Shown here: positions 31,547-39,956 of the stretch, one piece after another | Numbering within the stretch: position 1 is the stretch's first letter | How the letters are laid out: every line of letters starts with the position of its first letter | Source of the DNA: Flavobacteriaceae bacterium PS02338 | GTDB taxonomy: Bacteria; Bacteroidota; Bacteroidia; Sphingobacteriales; Sphingobacteriaceae | Assembly (NCBI GenBank): GCA_029959615.1 | Contig: JASCOD010000010.1 | Coordinates: 114,696-178,695 of the forward strand | Length of the DNA: 64,000 nucleotides | Direction: 5' to 3' | Notes under the pieces: model-generated | What the model was told of the DNA's origin: nothing | Databases searched by the model: none | What the model saw: the letters and a program-made list of their open reading frames with translations, nothing else | Position numbers and translations under genes: made by a program

Positions 31547-33433
31547 ATGAATAAAATTATCCTTTTTGCATCGCTGCTCTTTCTAAATATTGCTGCTTTT
31601 GCCCAAGACAACCAAATAAGTGTTAATTCGAAAATTTCTGGTGTTACCGTTTTCATGAATGGTGCACAGGTGCAACGTCAATCTGATCAGGTAGATGTAC
31701 CACAGGGAGTAAGTTTATTGGTGTTTTCTGGACTTTCTTCTAGTATCGAAGCGCAAAGTTTACAAGCCAGGGGCGAGGGTAATTTCACTATTCTATCCGT
31801 CGCTAAGCAGAATAATTTTTTGTTGGATAAGAAGAAGTCGGAGCAAAAGCTAGCATTACAAGCTAGATCAGAAGAAATTTCAGATAGAATAATTACGCTA
31901 AAAAATGAAATGGCGGTCTACAAATCTGAAGAAGAGATGTTGATGAAGAACCAAATCGTAACGGGTGCTTATGTAGCTTATGATTTGGTTAAACTTAAAG
32001 CTGCGTTGGATTTTCAAAAGCAACGTTTAATGGAAGCCAAAAGCAAACAGGCCGGTTTACAGAAAGATATTGATAAGCTTTATGAAGAAATCAATAAAAT
32101 AAATAGGCAGGCAGCAGAAGTTGATGGAAAACCGATTAGCAACTCCAATGATGTAGTGGTAAAAGTATCTAGTAAAATAGCTACTAAAGGTAAATTTATA
32201 TTAACTTATTTAGTGAAGAATGCAAGTTGGTACCCGACTTATGATGTAAGAGCCAAAGACGTAGCTAGTCCAATACAATTAGTGTATAAAGCTAATGTAA
32301 GCCAAAATTCTGGTGAAGATTGGAAGAACGTAAAACTTACGCTATCTTCTGGTAATCCATCTAACAGTAATGAGAGACCTAATTTGCCAACATATTTATT
32401 GGGCTACGTAAGTGCGGGATATTCTTTATTTAATCCCATTGCAGCTTCATCAAATGCCGTTAAGGGAAAAGTAGTGGATGGAAACGACAACGCTGCTTTG
32501 CCAGGCGTATCGGTGCGTGTCAAAAATTCTTCGGTAGCTACGGTAACCGATGCCGATGGTAATTATTCAATACAGATGCCAACAGGAGCAAATATCTTAG
32601 AATTTAATTATATAGGTTATGAACGACAAGAGCTGGTCGCTAATAATGGGCAGTTAAATGTACGTTTAAAGGAAGATAGTAAAAGTTTAGAGGAAGTAGT
32701 GGTAATGGGTTATGGCTCTGCTAAAAAAGAAATTAGTGGTGCTTTAGCAGGAAGTGTGGCAGGTATTAGGGTGAGAGGTGCAAGTTCAATTGCATCAGTA
32801 CCTTTAGAAGTTAAAAATGTAGAAAAGCAAACCAACGTTACTTTTGAAATAAAGATGCCTTATACTATTTTAAGCGATGGAAAACAGGCTGCGGTAGACA
32901 TAGGAAACTACGATTTTAAGGCAGATTATGAATATTATGCGGTACCAAAAGTTACCTCAGATGCTTTCTTAACTGCTAAGATTACAGATTTTAACGAAGT
33001 GAATTTTATTAGTGGCGAAGCGAGCATTTTCTTTGAAGGAACCTATTTAGGTAAATCATTGCTGGATATTCAGCATACAGATACGCTAACCATCTCGTTA
33101 GGAGTTGATAAAAATGTTTCGGTAAGGAGAGAGAAACAAAAAGGTTTTACCGAAAGACAATTCATAGGTTCATCTCAAAAAGATACCAGACATTTTGTAA
33201 TTGATGTGAAGAACAGGAAAAGTCAGGCGGTAAACTTAACGATTGAAGACCAATTGCCTGTGGCTACCAACAGCGATATTTCAGTAGATAAACAAGAGCT
33301 GTCAAAAGCCAAACTGGATGAAAGCAATGGCAAGTTAACTTGGCAGTTCTTATTACAGCCTAACGAGCAAAAGAAAATTGATTTGAAGTACCAGGTGAAA
33401 TATCCCAAGAATAGACCTGTTAATATTGAGTAG
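31547..33433 (+). CDS. DUF4139 protein with inserted CarboxypepD_reg-like and TonB-plug-like segment
   Basis: 628 residues, signal peptide 1-19 (ending AFAQ). The N-terminal third ('SKISGVTVFMNGAQVQRQ', coiled coil about 90-190) and the following 'LTYLVKNASWYPTYDVRA', 'SGEDWKNVKLTLSSGNPS' match the MuiA/DUF4139 family. At about residues 305-415 the domain is interrupted by a CarboxypepD_reg-like fold ('GKVVDGNDNAALPGVSVRV', 'DADGNYSIQMPTG', 'FNYIGYERQEL'). That is followed by 'LEEVVVMGYGSAKKEISGALAGSVAGIRVRG', a motif set normally found at the start of SusC/RagA receptors. DUF4139 then resumes ('VEKQTNVTFEIKMPYTIL') to the end. Function unknown; it is likely a periplasmic or surface protein. 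Confidence 0.9.
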   Translation: MNKIILFASLLFLNIAAFAQDNQISVNSKISGVTVFMNGAQVQRQSDQVDVPQGVSLLVFSGLSSSIEAQSLQARGEGNFTILSVAKQNNFLLDKKKSEQKLALQARSEEISDRIITLKNEMAVYKSEEEMLMKNQIVTGAYVAYDLVKLKAALDFQKQRLMEAKSKQAGLQKDIDKLYEEINKINRQAAEVDGKPISNSNDVVVKVSSKIATKGKFILTYLVKNASWYPTYDVRAKDVASPIQLVYKANVSQNSGEDWKNVKLTLSSGNPSNSNERPNLPTYLLGYVSAGYSLFNPIAASSNAVKGKVVDGNDNAALPGVSVRVKNSSVATVTDADGNYSIQMPTGANILEFNYIGYERQELVANNGQLNVRLKEDSKSLEEVVVMGYGSAKKEISGALAGSVAGIRVRGASSIASVPLEVKNVEKQTNVTFEIKMPYTILSDGKQAAVDIGNYDFKADYEYYAVPKVTSDAFLTAKITDFNEVNFISGEASIFFEGTYLGKSLLDIQHTDTLTISLGVDKNVSVRREKQKGFTERQFIGSSQKDTRHFVIDVKNRKSQAVNLTIEDQLPVATNSDISVDKQELSKAKLDESNGKLTWQFLLQPNEQKKIDLKYQVKYPKNRPVNIE

Positions 33434-33486
33434 CTATTACCGACGTAATAGTGCGCCATTTCTAAAATATCGTCATTGGGAGAGAT

Positions 33487-33526
33487 AAGACTTACGAAGT
33501 TTGTCAAACTTCGTAAGTCTTATTTT
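33487..33526 (+). terminator. Long perfect hairpin between convergent genes
   Basis: AAGACTTACGAAGTTTG pairs perfectly with CAAACTTCGTAAGTCTT (17 pairs, one-base nominal loop), followed by TATTTTTAAA. It serves the plus-strand gene; the left flank lacks an A-run, so use by the minus-strand gene is doubtful. Confidence 0.85.
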
Positions 33527-33531
33527 TAAAG

Positions 33532-33903
33532 TTAACTCACCATTGGTTTGTATTTGCCCCAATTATCGGCTATTATCCAAATGTTGATAAGGAATAGTAC
33601 TACTGCCATGATTGCTCCTTCTGGTGCTATGATAATATGGTGCAATAATATGCCGATCATTATAGGGAAGATTATGATAGCACCTAAAGCTCTAGTTTTA
33701 GGTACAGCAACTAATATACCACCTATAATTTCCATTGTCGCTAAGAGTGGCATTAGCCAAGTAATAGTCATCATCGCAGTCATTACCTTGAGTTGGTCGG
33801 CTGGAATTTCCTGCATGGGTATATAATTGAAAAATTTGTTGAGGCCTCCATTAAGGAACATTAGTCCAAACAGAACGCAGATAACGATTTTTACGATTTT
33901 CAT
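33532..33903 (-). CDS. DoxX-like small membrane protein
   Basis: 123 residues with four hydrophobic segments (about 2-20, 42-68, 72-90 and 95-113). 'LFGLMFLNGGLNKFFNYIP' in the first helix and 'MEIIGGILVAVPKTRALGAIIIFPIMIGI' in the centre are characteristic of DoxX/DoxD-type membrane proteins. Some relatives are linked to redox or quinone chemistry, but no specific function can be given. It is convergent with the DUF4139 gene and separated by the perfect hairpin. Confidence 0.82.
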   Translation of the reverse strand: MKIVKIVICVLFGLMFLNGGLNKFFNYIPMQEIPADQLKVMTAMMTITWLMPLLATMEIIGGILVAVPKTRALGAIIIFPIMIGILLHHIIIAPEGAIMAVVLFLINIWIIADNWGKYKPMVS

Positions 33904-34308
33904 TTTCTTAGTTTTTGATTTACTTAAAGTTAACTAAAAGGAGGGCGAAAATGCAAGTAGTTATTTTGTGCGATTTGCTATTTCTGCATAGGCTTTTGTT
34001 TCTAAACCTGATTGTAGCGAAAATACTTTTTGATGATGTCATCTTGAGCGTAGCGAAGACTACGAAGTAGTTGCTAAGCAAATCTGTAGGTTAACGCATT
34101 TTAGAAATGGATTCCTCGTACCTCGGAATGACAGACAGTAGAGACATACAAAAAGATTGGAGTGTAAAGCAGGGTTGAAATAACCGAATAAGATCTATCT
34201 TTGCTTTCCAAAAAAAAATATCAGATTAAATCTGAAAATCTACCGTATTTAAAATAGCTGATAAAAAAATAAAAAATATTTAAAGAGGCTTGCAACCTTT
34301 GGGTAAGA
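33904..34308. repeat. Intergenic region with REP-like inverted repeat
   Basis: No gene in this stretch. Positions 34038-34132 form a GTCATCTTGAGCG...CTCGGAATGAC unit of the same family as 18133-18250. The remainder is AT-rich sequence before the sigma gene. Confidence 0.6.
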
Positions 34309-34323
34309 TTGAGCATCTACTCT
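34289..34323 (+). promoter_or_regulatory. Candidate ECF-type promoter before the sigma factor gene
   Basis: 'TTGCAACCTTTGGG' followed about 16 bases later by 'GCATCTAC' resembles the TGCAACCTTT plus CGTCTA-like promoters often seen before ECF sigma operons in Bacteroidota. It suggests autoregulation by the encoded sigma factor; recognised by eye, not tested. Confidence 0.4.
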
Positions 34324-34338
34324 AATACAAGCAAACAA

Positions 34339-34908
34339 ATGAAGGTGGCAAAAACATATACATTAGATGAGCTGATGGAAGGCTGTAAAGCTGGCAACAG
34401 ACATATGCAGGAAATGCTGTACAGGCAAACTGCATCGAAAATGTTGGCGGTTTGTATGCGATATGCCAAAGATAGGATGGAAGCTGAAGATGTATTACAG
34501 ATGGGTTATGTAAAGATTTTTCAGAAGGTGAAGGAATTTAAGGGAGACGGTTCTTTTGAGGGATGGATACGTAGAATTATGGTAAATACTGCAATTGAAA
34601 GTTATAGAAAAAACCTGCGCACTTTAAATGTAGTGCCAATTGAGGATGCTTATGAGCAACCATCAAGTGGTTTTGACTTTAGTAGCTTGGGAATGCAGGA
34701 TTTGATGAGAGTGATACAGAAATTGGCTGATGGCTATAAAATGGTATTCAATATGTATGTAATTGAAGGGTATTCGCATAAAGAAATTGCCGAAACGTTA
34801 GGTATTTCGGAAGGAGCAAGCAAATCGCAGCTTTCGAGAGCGAGAGCTATTTTACAACAAGAAATTTTAAAATTGGAGGGCTTTGGTTATGCAACACATG
34901 CCGGATAA
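34339..34908 (+). CDS. RNA polymerase ECF-type sigma factor
   Basis: 189 residues from the ATG of 'MKVAKTYTLDELMEGCKAGN'; a TTG ten codons upstream is an alternative. Region 2: 'LYRQTASKMLAVCMRYAKDRMEAEDVLQMGYVKIFQKVKEFKGDGSFEGWIRRIMVNTAIESYRK'. Region 4: 'QKLADGYKMVFNMYVIEGYSHKEIAETLGISEGASKSQLSRARAILQQEI'. Both are complete. The following gene overlaps its 3' end and encodes a one-helix protein, likely the anti-sigma factor. The outer-membrane protein gene downstream is a plausible member of the regulon. Confidence 0.95.
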   Translation: MKVAKTYTLDELMEGCKAGNRHMQEMLYRQTASKMLAVCMRYAKDRMEAEDVLQMGYVKIFQKVKEFKGDGSFEGWIRRIMVNTAIESYRKNLRTLNVVPIEDAYEQPSSGFDFSSLGMQDLMRVIQKLADGYKMVFNMYVIEGYSHKEIAETLGISEGASKSQLSRARAILQQEILKLEGFGYATHAG

Positions 34909-35641
34909 AGATTTTGACAAACTGTTTAAAGACAGTTTTATGGATGCAGAAATTGAACCATCTGCAGATTTATGGGGCAACATTGCCGAGCAATTAGAAC
35001 CTAAGAAAAAACGTTCGTTCCCAATCATGTGGATGGCGGCTGCGAGTGTGGTGGTGGTGGCTTCGATAATGTTGTTTACGCAAAATGGAGAGAAGGTATA
35101 TTTACAAAGTTCGGAAGTAGCAACTGCGGCTGTAAAACCTGTGGAAGAGGTGCAAACTGTACCTGTAATAACAAAAGAAGAAGTAACTGCAGTTAATGAG
35201 AAGGTATCTTCTTTACCTACCAAGCCTGCACATAGAAAAATAAACTCTTTTACGCCAAAGGTTGTTCGAACTCAGATTGATGATGCACAAAAAAATATTA
35301 TTACTAGCGTGCAACCATCTACCCAAGTTGCTCATCTACCTATTAAGAAAAGCGAAGCGAAACCTTTAGATGTTATACCAGTGGAAGAAATGTCTACTGC
35401 TAGTAACTCAGGAGCTGTAATTGCAAGTTTACCTAAATCAACAACAACAGACTTTGTTGTCGAAGAAGATACTAATAGTAACAAAAAAGGTATACGTAAC
35501 ATGGGCGATTTGATTAATTACGTAGTGGATAGAGTAGATAAGAGGGATAAGAAAATCATCAAATTTGATACTGATGATGACGATAATTCATCGATAATAG
35601 GATTGAACATTGGGTTCTTAAAGTTAAACAAAAAAAAATAA
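34889..35641 (+). CDS. Probable membrane-bound anti-sigma factor
   Basis: 250 residues. The start overlaps the sigma gene by 20 bases (an ATG at 34898 is an alternative). The N-terminal cytoplasmic part 'DKDFDKLFKDSFMDAEIEPSADLWGNIAEQLEPKKKRSFPIMW' resembles the short N-terminal domains of Bacteroidota anti-sigma proteins. One membrane helix follows (about 45-62, 'MWMAAASVVVVASIMLFTQ'), then a long low-complexity Val/Thr/Lys-rich periplasmic region. It is not a FecR homolog. The anti-sigma role is inferred from the overlap with the sigma gene and the topology. Confidence 0.72.
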   Translation: MQHMPDKDFDKLFKDSFMDAEIEPSADLWGNIAEQLEPKKKRSFPIMWMAAASVVVVASIMLFTQNGEKVYLQSSEVATAAVKPVEEVQTVPVITKEEVTAVNEKVSSLPTKPAHRKINSFTPKVVRTQIDDAQKNIITSVQPSTQVAHLPIKKSEAKPLDVIPVEEMSTASNSGAVIASLPKSTTTDFVVEEDTNSNKKGIRNMGDLINYVVDRVDKRDKKIIKFDTDDDDNSSIIGLNIGFLKLNKKK

Positions 35642-35717
35642 AATCAGGATTTTTGGATTTGCAGGATTAAATCAGAAGACTAATTTTTATTAAAGGACAT
35701 AAACAGAAAAGCAGCAC

Positions 35718-35778
35718 TTATCGAAGAATATTCTCTCCTTTTGGGGAAAGATGCCAAACGTGGAGAAGGGCTGATAAA
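35718..35778. repeat. Degenerate TCTCCTTTTGGGGA repeat, copy 1
   Basis: TATTCTCTCCTTTTGGGGAAAGATGCC...GGAGAAGGG resembles, in inverse orientation, the unit at 36751-36797 (CTCTCTCCCTATCGGG...CCCAAAAGGGAGAG). It lies in the 5' region of the outer-membrane protein gene. Confidence 0.45.
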
Positions 35779-35791
35779 CACAAACACACAA

Positions 35792-36610
35792 ATGAAACAT
35801 CTAATTTTAAAAGCAGTATTAGTAAGTGGACTTACTTTTCTAGCAGCAGAAACCTTAAAGGCACAAGAAGAAGTTAAAGAGGTAAAGGATAGCGTTAAAC
35901 GCAAAAAGTTTGAGATTAACTATGGCTTAGGTATCACCATTGGTGAGAAAAAAGATAGCACGGGTAAGGTAGATCAGAGCAAAGGTCGTTTTATAGGAGG
36001 AATTACCTTTACACGCTTTGACCTTGGTTTAACCAAATTGGTAGATAATGGTAGTTTTTCTTTATCGCCAACTAACAATTTCTTAGACTATAAGCCTTGG
36101 AAAACTAGTTCTGTTTCTTTTGATGTATTGCAATTTGGCTACAGGTTTAATAACCACTTTAAGGTTTATTTAGCTGGAGGTTTTGACTGGACGTTGATTC
36201 GCTTGGACCAAAATATTACCATCAAAAAGAATGCACCTACTTTAGATTACGATGTAATTACCGATGCCACATTTAGCAAAAATCGTTTTTCCAGCAGTTA
36301 TGTTCACTTTCCTTTAAATTTTGAATTGAGAACAAAAGAAAATAACAACGGCAAACGCTTTAGATTTATTGTTGGACCAGAAGTGGCATTTTTATTAGAT
36401 GGTAAAGTAAAACAGATTAGCGAAAAGTATGGTAAGGTAAAAGTTAATGATGATTACCATTTTGCACCATTCCGTTACGGAGGTACGGTTAGAATTGGCT
36501 ACGGCGGTATCGGTGTTTTTGCAAAGTACTATGCTAATGATATGTTTGATACTGATGCTCAAAAAGGTTTGAAAAACATGTCATTCGGTATTACTTTTGG
36601 ATTAAATTAG
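35792..36610 (+). CDS. Outer-membrane beta-barrel protein
   Basis: 272 residues from the ATG that opens a signal peptide (MKHLILKAVLVSGLTFLAAETLKAQ); upstream in-frame codons come from repeat DNA. After a short charged segment ('EEVKEVKDSVKRKKFEIN') come alternating amphipathic strands such as 'YGLGITIGEKKD', 'RFIGGITFTRFDLGLTKL', 'VSFDVLQFGYRFNNHFKVYLAGGFDW' and the end 'GGTVRIGYGGIGVFAKYYAND...MSFGITFGLN', whose final residue pattern fits a barrel. It lies downstream of the sigma/anti-sigma pair; a part in envelope stress response is possible. Confidence 0.82.
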   Translation: MKHLILKAVLVSGLTFLAAETLKAQEEVKEVKDSVKRKKFEINYGLGITIGEKKDSTGKVDQSKGRFIGGITFTRFDLGLTKLVDNGSFSLSPTNNFLDYKPWKTSSVSFDVLQFGYRFNNHFKVYLAGGFDWTLIRLDQNITIKKNAPTLDYDVITDATFSKNRFSSSYVHFPLNFELRTKENNNGKRFRFIVGPEVAFLLDGKVKQISEKYGKVKVNDDYHFAPFRYGGTVRIGYGGIGVFAKYYANDMFDTDAQKGLKNMSFGITFGLN

Positions 36611-36909
36611 TCTGGAAGTTATAAAGAGAGTTCGGTAGTCCGTATGTCAGAAAGTTCTAGAATAAGCTAATGAACTAGTGACGAATGAACAAAAAATACA
36701 CACACAAATAAAGCCCATCCTGTTTCTGTAAAAAGAGGCAGGATTTTTTGTTACCCCTCTCTCCCTATCGGGTATCTCTCCCCAAAAGGGAGAGAAGCAC
36801 ATTTGGAAAAGTGAAGTGGTTCGTATCAACAATCGAACAATTCGGCATTGGGTTTAAATCGTAAATCTAAAATCGTACTTCGTAAATCAAAAGCCTTATC
36901 TTTACAGCC
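36611..36909. repeat. Intergenic region with CTCTCCC/GGGAGAG inverted repeat
   Basis: No gene. An inverted-repeat unit at 36751-36797 is CTCTCTCCCTATCGGG...CCCCAAAAGGGAGAGAAG. Simple GAACTAGTGACGAATGAAC sequence lies at 36672-36690. TATCTTTA at 36897-36904 is a near-consensus -7 box six bases before the next gene's GTG. Confidence 0.5.
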
Positions 36910-37902
36910 GTGAGCGAACAAATCTTAAGCATAAAGCATTTAACCAAGCAGCACCAAGCGGAACAGATATCGGGTATCTCTAATGTGAATTTCGATATTA
37001 ATAAAGGTGAAATTGTAGCCATTATTGGTGAAAGCGGCAGTGGTAAATCAACCTTGTTAAAATCTATCTACGGATTATTGAAAGTTGATGAAGGTGAGAT
37101 CATTTTCAACGGAAAACGTGTAAAAGGACCAGATGAACAATTAATTCCTGGCCATGCTGAAATGAAAATGGTGACGCAAGATTTTTCGTTGAACATCTAC
37201 GCTAAGGTTTACGATAACATCGCTTCACAGCTTTCTAACACCAATGTAGCTTTAAAGCAGCAGAAGACCATGGAAGTAATGGAACATCTGCGCATTACCG
37301 CACTTAAGGATAAGAAGATTATTGCTCTAAGCGGAGGAGAACAGCAACGTGTAGCTATTGCAAAGGCTTTAGTTAGCGATACTAAAGTTTTATTATTGGA
37401 TGAACCTTTCTCGCAAGTTGACGCTATATTGAAAAACCAATTACGTGCTGATATTAAACGTTTGGCTAAAGAAACTGGATTAACTATTATTATGGTTTCT
37501 CACGATGCTACCGATGGCTTATTTATGGCAGATCGTTTGGTCATCTTGAAAGAAGGTAAGTTATTGCAAGAAGGAAAACCTAGAGAGGTTTACAATCATC
37601 CAAATGATACTTACACCGCCAAAATGTTGGGGAATGCGGTAGTGCTTTCTCAAAAAGAAGCGCAAGCTTTAGATTTAAAAGTTACTGGTGAGCAAGTTTG
37701 TTTTTATCCAGAATGGGTAGAGCTAAAAGCAAGTTGGTCGGCGAAGAAATTTAATGTAAGAGATATTTACTATAAAGGTTTTTACGATGAACTGCTATTG
37801 GAGAGAAATGGTGTGCACATTAGGGCTTTGCAGTTAAATAGTGGAGAGCATAAAAAAAACGACCAAGTGTATGTGAACATTGGTCGTTTTCTAGAGTTTT
37901 AA
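36910..37902 (+). CDS. ABC transporter ATP-binding protein, PotA/FbpC-like, without partners
   Basis: 330 residues from a GTG ('SEQILSIKHLTKQHQAEQISG'). Walker A 'GESGSGKSTLLKSIYG', Q-loop 'MVTQDFSLNIYAKVYDNIA', signature 'ALSGGEQQRVAIAKAL', Walker B 'VLLLDEPFSQVDAIL' and His-switch 'IIMVSHDATDGLFMADRL' are all intact. The C-terminal ~90 residues ('TGEQVCFYPEWVELKASW...FDELLLERNGVHIRALQL') form a TOBE-like regulatory tail as in spermidine, iron or molybdate importers. No permease or binding protein is adjacent, so the substrate is unknown. A near-consensus promoter box lies just ahead of the GTG. Confidence 0.9.
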   Translation: MSEQILSIKHLTKQHQAEQISGISNVNFDINKGEIVAIIGESGSGKSTLLKSIYGLLKVDEGEIIFNGKRVKGPDEQLIPGHAEMKMVTQDFSLNIYAKVYDNIASQLSNTNVALKQQKTMEVMEHLRITALKDKKIIALSGGEQQRVAIAKALVSDTKVLLLDEPFSQVDAILKNQLRADIKRLAKETGLTIIMVSHDATDGLFMADRLVILKEGKLLQEGKPREVYNHPNDTYTAKMLGNAVVLSQKEAQALDLKVTGEQVCFYPEWVELKASWSAKKFNVRDIYYKGFYDELLLERNGVHIRALQLNSGEHKKNDQVYVNIGRFLEF

Positions 37903-37908
37903 ATTCTT

Positions 37909-38322
37909 TTAATTAGAAGAAGAAGCAACAATTACTACTCTAGCCGAAATTTCAGACGTTGGACGAGCAGGTAAAATATTTTGATTGTATTGATCTTGAA
38001 GATAGACTCTTATTCTTCCTGGATAAGATGTGTAACTATATCTTACCATTCCTAAAGTAAAAGGTAGTGCGTCGTATCCATTATCGTTAAACCTTTGAAA
38101 GGATACAATTGTGCCGTCATCTTCATAACGTTCAATTTCTTGATTAGTTATATCAGCATAATAATAGCTTCCTTCAGAATCCGTTGTCGCGACCCATCTA
38201 CTAGTTGGTATACTAGTGTAAAAGGTATAATTTGGTGTGTTTTCGTTTACAATGGTGTCTTTCTTGCATGATACCAAACCTAGTGTGGTAACGCAGAGTA
38301 GGAGTAAAACTAATTTTTTCAT
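37909..38322 (-). CDS. Hypothetical lipoprotein
   Basis: 137 residues. The lipoprotein signal is clear (lipobox LVSC, Cys19, then KKDTIVNENTPN). The mature protein is Tyr-rich and probably beta-structured ('YTFYTSIPTSRWVATTDSEGSYYYADI', 'RIRVYLQDQYNQNILPARPTSEISARVVIVASSSN'). Not recognised as a named family. Its stop lies seven bases from the ABC ATPase stop on the other strand, with no terminator between. Confidence 0.75.
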   Translation of the reverse strand: MKKLVLLLLCVTTLGLVSCKKDTIVNENTPNYTFYTSIPTSRWVATTDSEGSYYYADITNQEIERYEDDGTIVSFQRFNDNGYDALPFTLGMVRYSYTSYPGRIRVYLQDQYNQNILPARPTSEISARVVIVASSSN

Positions 38323-38604
38323 GTTGTGTGTTTGTTAGTTGGTTAGCGAAACTCCTGCTGTGTTAAGAGAGGATATTTCAAATTTCATTTGTGTGTTGTT
38401 TAGCATATATCAAAACTATTGCCAAAAAAATGTAAATGTTGTCGGTAAATTGAAAAAATATTGAACAAATAATTATATGTATTGTTTTTAATGGTTTTAG
38501 GCTGTTTTTTAATGTTTTGTAACAAAAATATACAGTAATGTTTTTATCCTATTTACTTTCATTCGCAGCAGAACGAATAGTTTTTTGGATAACATTTGAT
38601 GGCG
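38323..38604. other. Non-coding AT-rich stretch
   Basis: 282 bases of AT-rich sequence upstream of the lipoprotein gene, containing no gene or clear motif beyond its likely promoter region. The rest of the gap holds the ilvA terminator and a 20-base palindrome, listed separately. Confidence 0.4.
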
Positions 38605-38640
38605 TAAATAAAAATAGGAGACAATTTTTTGTCTCCTACC
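38605..38640 (-). terminator. Intrinsic terminator downstream of ilvA
   Basis: On the minus strand: TAGGAGAC, 8-base loop, GTCTCCTA, then TTTTTATTT. It lies 66 bases past the ilvA stop and closes the branched-chain amino-acid locus. Confidence 0.85.
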
Positions 38641-38678
38641 TCGTAGTATATAATTATGGAAAAGTTTTGTTTGCTCAA

Positions 38679-38698
38679 ATCGTCATTGCAATGACGAT
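38679..38698. repeat. Perfect 20-base palindrome
   Basis: ATCGTCATTGCAATGACGAT, between the ilvA stop and its terminator. It shares the GTCATTGC/GCAATGAC arms of the repeat at 31419-31444, here without a loop. Confidence 0.7.
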
Positions 38699-38705
38699 AT
38701 AATGC

Positions 38706-39956
38706 TTAAACCAAATACTCAAACAAAGTAGCATCTTGGTTCAGTTCAATCACATCAAACTTAAAGTCCTTCATTCGTTGCAATAAACTAGGGTAATCAT
38801 TTTTGTTCATCAATTCAATACCCACCAAAGCAGGACCATTTTCTTTATTTGTTTTTTTAATGAACTCAAAACGGGTAATATCATCTTGTGGACCTAAAAC
38901 TTCGTTCACAAATAACTTCAACGCTCCTGGACGCTGCGGGAAACGAACAATAAAATAATGCTTCAATCCTTCGAAAAGTAAAGACTTTTCTTTGATTTCC
39001 TGCATACGTTCGATATCGTTATTACCACCACTCACCACACAAACTACTGTTTTACCTACAATTTGGTCTTTCACTTGCTCCAACGCAGCTACCGATAAAG
39101 CGCCAGCAGGCTCAACTACAATGGCATCTTCGTTATAAAGCTTTAAGATAGTCGTACAAATCTGGCCTTCAGGAATTAGGTACGTGGAACTCAGTAAATC
39201 ACTGCAGTATTTATAGGTAATCCAACCCATTCTTTTCACCGCCGCACCATCTACAAAACGCTCAATGTTTTCTACGGTTACCGGACCGCCGTTTTTTAAA
39301 GCTTCACTTAACGATGGTGCACCCATAGGCTCCACACCAAAAACTTTAACGCCAGGTTTTACCGTTTGCAGGTAAGCCGTAACACCAGAAGCTAAACCAC
39401 CGCCACCAATTGGTACCACGATAGCATCTAAATCAGGCAAATCCTGGTAAATTTCCATCATTACCGTAGCCTGTCCTTCAATTACTTTTTCATCGTCAAA
39501 GGGAGGAATAAACGTAGCCGATTTCTCTTCACTGTAAGCTAAGGCTTCTTTCAAACAATCGTCAAAAGTATCGCCCACCAAAATCACTTCCACGTTATCG
39601 CCACCAAACATATTTACTTGCGTAATTTTTTGTTTAGGGGTAATTTCGGGCATAAAGATTACACCCTTAATGCCTAATTTTTTACATGAATAAGCTACGC
39701 CTTGCGCATGATTTCCGGCACTTGCGCATACTACACCATTTTTCAATTGCTCTGGCTTTAGTCCGCTAATTTTGTTGTAGGCGCCTCGTAATTTGTAAGA
39801 ACGTACAATTTGTAAATCCTCTCGCTTCAAATAAATATTGGCATTGTACTTTAATGAAAGTCCTGCATTAAACTCTAGCGGAGTTCTTTTTACAACCCCT
39901 TGTAAGGTTGCAAATGCCTGTTCAAAATCGAATGTATATGCTGTTGTTGTTTCCAT
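38706..39956 (-). CDS. ilvA: Threonine ammonia-lyase (threonine deaminase), biosynthetic type
   Basis: 416 residues. Converts threonine to 2-oxobutanoate, the first isoleucine step. PLP lysine at Lys55 in 'RSYKLRGAYNK', the Gly-rich phosphate loop 'PIGGGGLASG' and 'SGGNND' near the C-terminus of the catalytic domain are seen. A single regulatory ACT-like domain follows (about 325-416, 'HYFIVRFPQRPGALKLFVNEVL', 'ALVGIELMNKNDYPSLLQRM'), so feedback by isoleucine is likely. It is the last gene of the ilv/leu cluster but separated from leuA by 352 bases of repeats, so it may have its own promoter. Confidence 0.95.
   Translation of the reverse strand: METTTAYTFDFEQAFATLQGVVKRTPLEFNAGLSLKYNANIYLKREDLQIVRSYKLRGAYNKISGLKPEQLKNGVVCASAGNHAQGVAYSCKKLGIKGVIFMPEITPKQKITQVNMFGGDNVEVILVGDTFDDCLKEALAYSEEKSATFIPPFDDEKVIEGQATVMMEIYQDLPDLDAIVVPIGGGGLASGVTAYLQTVKPGVKVFGVEPMGAPSLSEALKNGGPVTVENIERFVDGAAVKRMGWITYKYCSDLLSSTYLIPEGQICTTILKLYNEDAIVVEPAGALSVAALEQVKDQIVGKTVVCVVSGGNNDIERMQEIKEKSLLFEGLKHYFIVRFPQRPGALKLFVNEVLGPQDDITRFEFIKKTNKENGPALVGIELMNKNDYPSLLQRMKDFKFDVIELNQDATLFEYLV

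Noticed and set aside
33223..33507. Minus-strand frame of 94 codons
   Set aside because: Antisense to the conserved end of the DUF4139 gene and starting inside the perfect terminator hairpin.
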